Assembly: GCA_027037705.1 (NCBI GenBank)
Contig: JALVYZ010000428.1
Span: 1 to 6,278, forward strand
Source: a bacterium
GTDB lineage: Bacteria; DYJV01; JALVYZ01
Direction: 5' to 3'
Length of the DNA stretch: 6,278 bases
The stretch's first letter is position 1. The number at the start of each line of letters is the position of its first letter. Positions 1-4,336 of the stretch are shown piece by piece. A program made the position numbers and the translations under genes. The notes beneath the pieces were generated by a model, which did no database searches, was not told the DNA's origin, and saw only the letters and a program-made list of their open reading frames with translations.

Positions 1-112
1 TACTTCTTGAAATGGAATATTTACGACAAACATCAGCGATAGAAGAATTAGGAAGTTTAGCTTCAGCTAATATTTGTATTATTTTATCAATGGGATATTT
101 AGTTTTTTTCAT
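1..112 (-). CDS. IS3-family transposase OrfA, N-terminal part (partial at window edge)
   Basis: The minus-strand ATG at 112-110 opens 37 uninterrupted codons to the window edge, starting MKKTKYPIDKIIQILAEAK and ending CRKYSISRS. This is the helix-turn-helix DNA-binding part of IS3-type OrfA, the protein that recognises the element's ends and is normally joined to the OrfB integrase by programmed frameshifting. The second copy at 1462-1574 is about 95% identical (five substitutions and one indel by hand alignment), but this copy keeps the reading frame where the other is frameshifted. A weak AAGG lies just upstream of the ATG. Identity between the copies stops abruptly at the ATG, so the leader here has diverged or been rearranged. 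Family assignment is confident; activity is unknown because the rest is out of view. Confidence 0.75.
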   Translation of the reverse strand, partial: MKKTKYPIDKIIQILAEAKLPNSSIADVCRKYSISRS

Positions 113-237
113 TGACCTTATTTCCAATTTTTAAAAAAACACAAATGAAAGTTATAGAATAAAAAATTTACAGATTAACAACAAAAAAATTAAGTTGGGA
201 TTTTTCTAAACCCTGAGGTAGAGACTTTTTCTTGACA
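1..237 (-). mobile_element. IS3-family insertion sequence, left copy (partial, runs off the window)
   Basis: This interval holds the start of an IS3-type orfA (112 down to 1) and the non-coding stretch upstream of it. Read on the minus strand, the probable outer tip at 237 begins TGTCAAGAAAAAG. This resembles the tip of the second copy at 1656, TGTCACCAAAAAT, and both start with the TG typical of IS3 ends. A competing candidate end is the 10-base string TTTTTGGTGA at 245-254, which also occurs at 1645-1654. The 125-base leader between tip and orfA start is longer than in the right copy (82 bases), so the boundary is uncertain. The rest of the element lies outside the window, so I cannot say whether this copy is intact. 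Confidence 0.6.
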
Positions 238-260
238 TTAACAGTTTTTGGTGATGTAAA
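232..260 (+). promoter_or_regulatory. Possible outward promoter from the IS end toward licD
   Basis: A perfect -35 box TTGACA (232-237) lies 17 bases before TGTAAA (255-260), which matches four of six -10 positions. The -35 coincides with the probable tip of the IS copy, whose minus-strand tip begins TGTCAA. Outward -35 boxes in IS3-family ends are a known feature. If active, it would give a licD transcript with a leader of roughly 120 bases. An alternative -10, a perfect TATAAT at 306-311, lacks a recognisable -35 at 17 bases. The poor second base of the -10 keeps confidence low. Confidence 0.35.
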
Positions 261-384
261 GGAGAAATTAGTGAGAGAAATTTAATAATTAAAATAATAA
301 TAGCTTATAATATTGGAATTTGCTATTTATATTAAACATTATACATTTTTTAAAAGAAAATTCTTGATAATTTTGTCTGGATAA
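238..384. other. AT-rich non-coding leader of licD
   Basis: No open reading frame of useful length is present on either strand. The stretch holds the string TTTTTGGTGA (245-254) shared with the right IS copy, a TATAAT at 306-311, and only a weak ribosome-binding sequence (TGGA at 378-381) before the licD ATG. I see no folded RNA element. Confidence 0.5.
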
Positions 385-1116
385 ATGATAGATTTAAAAC
401 AAAGACAAAAATTACTTTTAAATTTACTAAAAGAATTTGATCAATTTTGTTCAAAGTATGATATTCAATATTGGTTAGAGGGTGGGACATTATTGGGGGC
501 TATAAGACATAAAGGTTTTATACCATGGGATGATGATGTTGATGTTGCTATGACAAGAGATAATTATATTAAATTTCTTGCAATTGGTGAAAAATATCTA
601 CCTTCTAATTTAAAAATAGAAAATTTTAATAATACTAAAATTCGTAAAATATTTTTTATAAAAGTCATAGATGTTAAAAATAATGTTTTTTTAGACGTTT
701 TTCCAATGGACATAATAAAAAAAGAATATATTAAATTTTATTATATTATACGATTTTTTTTAGGAATTAGTTATAATGATAATGTAAAATCTTTTAAAAA
801 TACTATAAAAAAGATTATATATAACACTATTAATTATTTAGATAGGCAAAAATTATTAAATTTTTTTTCAAATATTTTAAATAACCCAAAAAGTGATTAT
901 ATTATTTATGGATTAGAAGCATATTCAGCTTTGGCTCCAGGCAAAATTTTTTATATAAAAAAAGATAATATTTTTCCTTTAAAAAAACATATTTTTGAAG
1001 ATAGTTTTTTTTATATTCCAAACAATTATGATGAATACTTAAAAAAATTATATGGAAATTATATGAAATTACCTCCAAAAAAGGATAGATTTCCAACACA
1101 TTATAATTACAAATAA
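385..1116 (+). CDS. LicD-family phosphotransferase-like protein
   Basis: Complete 243-residue member of the LicD (fukutin-related) family in the nucleotidyltransferase-fold superfamily. Such proteins usually transfer phosphocholine or other phospho-substituents onto surface glycans such as LPS or teichoic-acid-like polymers; the substrate cannot be read from the sequence. The N-terminal signature GGTLLGAIRHKGFIPWDDDVD (33-53) supplies the metal-binding acidic cluster D49/D50/D51/D53. A further acidic motif, FLDVFPMD, follows at 102-109, and the typical C-terminal pattern is present (YGNYMKLPP, about 223-231, then R and H). There is no signal peptide or clear membrane segment, so it is probably cytosolic or peripheral. 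It stands alone, with no glycosyltransferase or choline-uptake/activation genes beside it, and sits between IS3 remnants. Its GC is strikingly low: sampled 60-base rows gave 12-22%, against about 25-40% in nusA. The ribosome-binding site is weak. Acquisition by transfer is an inference. Confidence 0.85.
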   Translation: MIDLKQRQKLLLNLLKEFDQFCSKYDIQYWLEGGTLLGAIRHKGFIPWDDDVDVAMTRDNYIKFLAIGEKYLPSNLKIENFNNTKIRKIFFIKVIDVKNNVFLDVFPMDIIKKEYIKFYYIIRFFLGISYNDNVKSFKNTIKKIIYNTINYLDRQKLLNFFSNILNNPKSDYIIYGLEAYSALAPGKIFYIKKDNIFPLKKHIFEDSFFYIPNNYDEYLKKLYGNYMKLPPKKDRFPTHYNYK

Positions 1117-1205
1117 AAGTTGATGTAAAATTAGATTTAATAGATATCAACAGAGTATATTAGAATAGATTTTAAGGCAACTTTTGTAACTTTAGCCTAT
1201 TAAAA

Positions 1206-1325
1206 TTATTTAGAAGCAAAAATAAAAATACTTAATTCTGGTCTATCTCCTGTTTTTATTATTTTTGGTTTGTCATATTTAAGAAAACAGTTTTCAAGAA
1301 CTTCAACTATAAAGTTATCATAAAT
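1206..1325 (-). pseudogene. Remnant of IS3-family OrfB (integrase catalytic core)
   Basis: On the minus strand, 39 codons before a TAA at 1208-1206 include VLENCFLKYDKPKIIKTGD followed by RPELSIF. This aligns with the segment around the second catalytic aspartate of IS3/retroviral-type integrases, usually close to GKP.II.TDNGPEF. Here the DNG has become GDR, so the catalytic aspartate is lost. There is no start codon, and only about 20 bases separate this piece from the orfA stop, which implies a large internal deletion. Possible traces of the next conserved block (V-K-L-x-F-I-x-P-G-K-P-like) may continue toward 1150, but they are too decayed to call. The match was made by eye. Confidence 0.5.
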
Positions 1326-1345
1326 ATAATTATGAATTTTGCTTC

Positions 1346-1574
1346 CTATTCTTTTTCAGCCAATAATCTTTTAAGTCGTAAGTTTTTATCTTCAAGAGCT
1401 TTAAGTCGTTTAGCTTCAGAAGAAGAAAACCCTTTATATTTTTTTCTTAATTTATCGAAAGTACTTCTTGAAATGGAATATTTACGACATACATCAGTGA
1501 TAGAAGAATTGGAAAGTTCAGCTTCAGCTAATATTTGTATTATTTTATCAATGGGATATTTTAGTTTTTTTCAT
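1346..1574 (-). pseudogene. IS3-family transposase OrfA, frameshifted
   Basis: From the minus-strand ATG at 1574-1572 the reading opens MKKTK but runs into TGA at 1550-1548. Removing one base from the T run at 1559-1562 (three Ts at the matching place, 98-100, in the left copy) restores a 75-residue OrfA ending at TAG 1348-1346. The restored protein has the helix-turn-helix (ILAEAELSNSS..., SISRSTFDKLRKKY) followed by the leucine-zipper-like segment SSEAKRLKALEDKNLRLKRL typical of IS3 OrfA. Family members generally continue beyond LLAEKE, so the early TAG is probably a further truncation. GGAGG at 1587-1583 is well placed for the 1574 start; an upstream in-frame ATG at 1580 is too close to it. 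The gene is non-functional unless the indel is a sequencing error. Confidence 0.75.
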
Positions 1575-1640
1575 AAACATTACCTCCAGTAATATTGATT
1601 TAAATAACATAAAAGAGATAAAATTCGTATTTTTAATTTT

Positions 1641-1656
1641 CCGATTTTTGGTGACA
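1641..1656 (-). repeat. Probable IS3 terminal inverted repeat, right copy
   Basis: Read on the minus strand the sequence is TGTCACCAAAAATCGG. It starts with TG, has the C-rich then A-rich look of IS3-family left ends, and lies 82 bases upstream of orfA, a normal distance. It shares 10 of its first 12 bases with the candidate tip at 237-226. No partner repeat is visible at the other end because the element is truncated. Confidence 0.4.
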
Positions 1657-1901
1657 AGCTCATTAATATTTTGTTTTTTTAATATTATAAAGCCTTATTA
1701 ATAGTAAAAAAGTTAAACATTTTATAACAAATATTTAGATAAAATTTATTAAAAATTAATTCAGGATATGCTAAAAGAATATTTATATTCAACTTAATAA
1801 GATAATACATAAAGTTAAAAGGATTGAAAATTCATAATATAATTCACTTAAAATAATAAAGGAGTTATTAGATTATTTCTAAGTGGGAGTGTTTTAATTT
1901 T
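1657..1901. other. Non-coding region upstream of the glycosylase gene
   Basis: About 245 very AT-rich bases with no supportable gene on either strand. A possible promoter for the glycosylase-moeA pair is TTAAAA (1815-1820), 17 bases, then a perfect TATAAT (1838-1843); the -35 is weak. A GGAG at 1861-1864 has no usable start codon at the right distance. No clear terminator or structured RNA was seen. Confidence 0.45.
1815..1843 (+). promoter_or_regulatory. Possible sigma-70-type promoter for the glycosylase gene
   Basis: TATAAT at 1838-1843 matches consensus fully and is preceded at 17 bases by TTAAAA. It would place the transcript start near 1850, about 50 bases before the gene. In such AT-rich sequence a TATAAT is not strong evidence alone. 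A second option is TTGAAA (1824-1829) with TAAAAT (1849-1854) at a long 19-base spacing. Confidence 0.3.
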
Positions 1902-2492
1902 ATGTTAAAAAAACAATTATTATTTAATTCACTTTATATAAAAATAAAAACCTGTCAAAAATGTAGATTATGGGAGACAAGAAAAAATGTAGTATTAGGA
2001 GAAGGAAATGTAAATGCAAAATTGCTTTTTGTTGCTCAAGCTCCTGGGAAAAATGAAGATGAAAAAGGCAAAATTTTTATTGGTCCAGCTGGAAAAATTT
2101 TTTTTGAATTATTAAAAATTGCAGAAATTGAAAAAGGAGAAATTTTTATTACAAATTTATTAAAATGTTTCTTACCTAAATACCGTAGGCCTAAATGGGA
2201 TGAAATTTATAATTGTAAAAACTATCTTTTTGAAGAATTAAACATTATACAACCTAAATTAATCTCACCTCTTGGATATTATTCAACAAGAGTCATTTTA
2301 GAATATTATCATTTTCCAATACCTGAAAGAAGAAATGATTATAACAAAATTTTTGGTAAAATTTTTTCAAGAGATAATTTAATAATTATTCCACTACCTC
2401 ATCCAGCATTAATATTTCATGATAAACAAAGAAAACAAGGTTTAATCAAAGGATTCCAAATCTTAGGTAAAATATATAAAAAATATAGTTGA
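1902..2492 (+). CDS. Type-4-like uracil-DNA glycosylase with an iron-sulfur cluster
   Basis: A 196-residue protein of normal family length that should remove uracil from DNA (from cytosine deamination or misincorporated dUMP), starting base-excision repair. The four cysteines expected to hold a [4Fe-4S] cluster are present: C18 and C21 (CQKC), C89 (NLLKC) and C105. The substrate-binding and catalytic blocks follow family order: VAQAPGKNED (44-53), GKIFIGPAG (56-64), TNLLKCFLPKYRRP (84-97), a late LGYYSTR segment (124-130) and the PLPHPA motif with H167. In the first motif the usual Glu of GEAPG is Gln (AQAPG). Q also occurs in related superfamily members, so the protein may be a diverged paralogue and its activity is slightly less certain than its fold. 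The ATG at 1902 has GGGAG at 1885-1889, a rather long 12-base spacing. moeA follows after 47 bases, so cotranscription is likely. Confidence 0.85.
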   Translation: MLKKQLLFNSLYIKIKTCQKCRLWETRKNVVLGEGNVNAKLLFVAQAPGKNEDEKGKIFIGPAGKIFFELLKIAEIEKGEIFITNLLKCFLPKYRRPKWDEIYNCKNYLFEELNIIQPKLISPLGYYSTRVILEYYHFPIPERRNDYNKIFGKIFSRDNLIIIPLPHPALIFHDKQRKQGLIKGFQILGKIYKKYS

Positions 2493-2527
2493 AATTTTTT
2501 ATTTTATATTTTACTTTTTTAAAAAAA

Positions 2528-2542
2528 GTGAGGTTAAAAATG
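2528..2542 (+). promoter_or_regulatory. Ribosome-binding site fixing the moeA start
   Basis: GTGAGGT at 2528-2534 places GAGG six bases before the ATG at 2540. This favours ATG 2540 over an in-frame TTG at 2489, which overlaps the end of the glycosylase gene and would add 17 non-conserved hydrophobic/basic residues. The palindrome at 2513-2529 (ACTTTTTT, A, AAAAAAGT) abuts this site and would be only a weak AT-stem in RNA. Confidence 0.7.
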
Positions 2543-3757
2543 AAAAAAATGATATCTGCAGATGAAGCTATAAAAATAATTTTAACAAATACAAAGTTAC
2601 TTCCAGTTGAAAAAATTTTTATAAATAAATCATTAAGAAGAGTTTTAGCAGAAGATATCTTCTCTCCTTATAATATCCCTTTTGCAGATAACTCTGCTAT
2701 GGATGGTTATGCCTTAAAATCTACAGACACAATTGGAGCAAATGAAAAAAACCCCACAAAGTTAAAAATTGTAGGAATAATACCTGCTGGGAAAGTCTTT
2801 AAAGGCAAAATAAAATCAGGTGAAGCATGTAAAATTATGACTGGCGGAATAATTCCAGATGGAGCTGACTGTGTAGCAAGAAAAGAAATTTGCAAAGAAG
2901 AAAATGGTTATGTTTATATCTTTGAAGAGGTAAAAAAGGAAAAAGATTTGAGAAAAACAGGAGAGGATATAAAAAAGGGGGAATGCGTTTTAAAAAAAGG
3001 GACAGAAATAACACCAGCAGTAGTTGGAGTCTTAGCTTCAGTAGGAAAAAGTAATATTTACGTTTATAGAAAACCTAAAGTATCAATTATCATTTCAGGA
3101 GATGAAATTGCAGATATTGATGAACCATTAATTAAGGGAAAGGTTAAAAATTCAAATACCTACACTTTAATTTCTATGATAAAAGAAAGTGGAGGTATAC
3201 CTATAAATAGAGGGATTATTAAAGATGATAAAGAAAATCTAAAAAAAGCAATAAAAGAATGTTTAAATTCAGATATAATTTTATCAACTGGTGGAGTGTC
3301 AGTAGGAGATTATGATTTTACAAAAGAAGTTATTGAAGAATTAGGATTCAAAGTGCATTTCTGGAAATTGAGAATTAAACCAGGTAAACCTCTATTGTTT
3401 GCAACATTTGAGGATAAATTATACTTTGGGATACCAGGTAATCCTGTATCAACAATGGTTGTTTTTTACAATTTTATAATGCCTGCTATTTTAAAAATGC
3501 AAGGAAAGAATAACATTTTTTTACCAGAAACAGAAGCAATTCTCGATGAGGATTTAAAGAAAAAAGATGAAAGGAAAGAATATATTAGAGGAATTTTGTA
3601 TAAAAAAAATGGGAAATTATATGTAAAATCAACAGGTCCTCAAGGATCAGGAATATTAAAATCAATGGTTTTAGGAAATTGCTTTATAGTTGTTAATGAA
3701 AATCAAAAATTTATTAATAAAGGTGAATTAATAAAAGTTCTTATTTATAGAATGTAG
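2540..3757 (+). CDS. moeA: Molybdopterin molybdenumtransferase MoeA
   Basis: The 405-residue product from ATG 2540 matches the usual MoeA length (about 400-411). MoeA inserts molybdate into adenylylated molybdopterin in the last step of molybdenum cofactor synthesis; some family members act with tungstate. Signatures in order: PFADNSAMDGYA (47-58), the substrate-binding/dimer region; MTGGIIPDGAD (100-110); the MoCF-like domain with SGDEI (186-190) and LSTGGVSVGDYDF (248-260); KPGKPLLFA (280-288) with the conserved Lys; GIPGNPVS (297-304); and a small C-terminal beta domain (about 330-405). All expected acidic and lysine residues in these motifs are present, so it should be active. No other cofactor genes (mog, moaA-E, mobA) are in the window, so the pathway must be encoded elsewhere. 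It probably shares a transcript with the glycosylase upstream; the hairpin at 3817-3843 would end it. Confidence 0.93.
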   Translation: MKKMISADEAIKIILTNTKLLPVEKIFINKSLRRVLAEDIFSPYNIPFADNSAMDGYALKSTDTIGANEKNPTKLKIVGIIPAGKVFKGKIKSGEACKIMTGGIIPDGADCVARKEICKEENGYVYIFEEVKKEKDLRKTGEDIKKGECVLKKGTEITPAVVGVLASVGKSNIYVYRKPKVSIIISGDEIADIDEPLIKGKVKNSNTYTLISMIKESGGIPINRGIIKDDKENLKKAIKECLNSDIILSTGGVSVGDYDFTKEVIEELGFKVHFWKLRIKPGKPLLFATFEDKLYFGIPGNPVSTMVVFYNFIMPAILKMQGKNNIFLPETEAILDEDLKKKDERKEYIRGILYKKNGKLYVKSTGPQGSGILKSMVLGNCFIVVNENQKFINKGELIKVLIYRM

Positions 3758-3781
3758 TTTATTTTAATGGATTAAAAGTAC

Positions 3782-3810
3782 TTGACATTTTTTAAAAAAG
3801 TTTTTATGAT
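3782..3810 (+). promoter_or_regulatory. Near-consensus sigma-70-type promoter of the rimP-nusA-infB operon
   Basis: TTGACA (3782-3787, perfect), a 17-base spacer, then TATGAT (3805-3810, five of six). This is the best promoter in the window. It predicts transcription starting near 3816-3818, about 35 bases before the rimP ATG. That start point coincides with the left base of the hairpin at 3817-3839. Confidence 0.75.
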
Positions 3811-3816
3811 AAAATT

Positions 3817-3843
3817 AAAGTGGGCTTAAAGCCCACTTTTTTT
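3817..3843 (+). terminator. Intrinsic terminator: end of moeA transcript and/or leader attenuator of rimP operon
   Basis: AAAGTGGGC (3817-3825), loop TTAAA (3826-3830), GCCCACTTT (3831-3839): a perfect 9-bp stem running into seven Ts (3837-3843). It is a textbook Rho-independent terminator on the + strand, 59 bases after the moeA stop. Unusually, it lies downstream of the operon promoter at 3782-3810, so transcripts from that promoter must also pass it. The 5' end of the mRNA would start with this stem. Whether it terminates promoter-proximal RNA, or only moeA read-through, cannot be told from sequence. Confidence 0.85.
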
Positions 3844-3855
3844 ATGGGAGAATGA
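3844..3855 (+). promoter_or_regulatory. Unusual rimP initiation region with a three-codon upstream frame
   Basis: The only Shine-Dalgarno-like string, GGGAG (3846-3850), is separated from the rimP ATG (3852) by one base, far shorter than the usual 5-9. The string is inside ATG GGA GAA TGA (3844-3855), a three-codon frame whose stop overlaps the rimP start as ATGA. The upstream ATG directly follows the terminator T-tract. It could be a coupling device or chance. Confidence 0.4.
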
Positions 3856-4325
3856 AAACAAAAGAAATTATTGAAAAAAGTTATAATATTTTAGAAAAAT
3901 TTATTGAATCTCTTGGATACGAAGTTTTATTAATTGAATTTCAAAAAGAACAGATTGGATGGGTGTTAAGAGTGTATATAGATAAAGATGGTGGTGTAAC
4001 TATTGACGATTGTGCTAAAGTTAGTGAATTAATTTCTCCAATTTTAGATGTTGAAGACTATATTCAAAGCTCTTATAATTTAGAAGTATCAAGTCCAGGA
4101 TTAAATAGACCATTAAGAAAAAAAGAACATTTTGAGAAAGTATTAGGAGAAAAAGTAAAAATTGTATTAGAAGAAGGGATTGAAGAATATGATAACAGGA
4201 AAAATTATAAAGGAAAGTTAAAAGAAGTTTCAGAACAAGATGTTGTTATTGAAATAGATAAAAAAAATTATAAAATCCCAATAAAAAAAATAAAAAAAGC
4301 AAATTTAATATATAAATTTAAATAA
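3852..4325 (+). CDS. rimP: Ribosome maturation factor RimP
   Basis: A 157-residue RimP of normal length. It binds the 30S subunit precursor and helps late assembly around protein S12; it acts in the cytoplasm. The N-terminal alpha/beta domain (about 1-80) contains VLRVYIDKDGGVTIDDC (38-54) and the SELISPILD segment (58-66). The linker signature LEVSSPGLNRPLRK (77-90) is nearly perfect, and the C-terminal Sm-like barrel fills the rest (about 91-157) in a lysine-rich form. This start matches the family's N-terminus, and no better in-frame start exists, although the ribosome-binding site is only one base away. It is the first gene of the operon, directly behind the promoter/hairpin region, with nusA 11 bases downstream, the usual partner order. 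Confidence 0.93.
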   Translation: MKTKEIIEKSYNILEKFIESLGYEVLLIEFQKEQIGWVLRVYIDKDGGVTIDDCAKVSELISPILDVEDYIQSSYNLEVSSPGLNRPLRKKEHFEKVLGEKVKIVLEEGIEEYDNRKNYKGKLKEVSEQDVVIEIDKKNYKIPIKKIKKANLIYKFK

Positions 4326-4336
4326 AGAGGTGTGAA

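Larger units (their letters stand above)
1206..1656 (-). mobile_element. IS3-family element, right copy, degraded and internally deleted
   Basis: Read on the minus strand this holds, in order, a probable left end starting TGTCACCAAAAAT at 1656, a leader with a good Shine-Dalgarno (GGAGG, 1587-1583), a frameshifted orfA (1574-1346), and directly after it a short remnant of the orfB integrase region (1325-1206). Most of orfB, including the first catalytic aspartate region and everything after the DNGPEF-like motif, is missing or unrecognisable. No right-hand inverted repeat is visible before licD ends at 1116. It lies in the same orientation as the copy at the left edge, 1,462 bases away, so the two form a direct repeat around licD. 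Confidence 0.65.

Noticed and set aside
902-1150. An 82-codon minus-strand open frame inside and past licD
   Set aside because: It is mostly antisense to the conserved LicD C-terminus, has no recognisable domain, and is a by-product of extreme AT content.
1119-1151. Possible hairpin after licD (GTTGAT paired with ATCAAC)
   Set aside because: The stem is six weak pairs with a loop of about 21 bases and no T-tract, so it is not a credible terminator.
1332-1592. An 86-codon open frame on the + strand
   Set aside because: It lies antisense to the IS3 orfA pseudogene, which has clear helix-turn-helix and leucine-zipper similarity on the minus strand, so the + frame is a shadow.
1657-1901. A riboswitch, small RNA or CRISPR array in the gap before the glycosylase gene
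   Set aside because: No regularly spaced repeats, GC-containing stems or tRNA-like folds could be found by eye; the stretch is low-complexity AT sequence.
2489-2539. An upstream TTG start for moeA adding 17 residues
   Set aside because: The extension is not MoeA-like, overlaps the glycosylase stop, and lacks a ribosome-binding site; ATG 2540 has GAGG at the right distance and gives the normal length.
2493-2539. A molybdenum-cofactor riboswitch ahead of moeA
   Set aside because: Only 47 AT-rich bases separate the genes, too short and too simple for that structured RNA; only an A/T palindrome at 2513-2529 is present.
2707-2895. Minus-strand open frame within moeA
   Set aside because: It is antisense to the conserved MoeA substrate-binding domain and has no start context or similarity.
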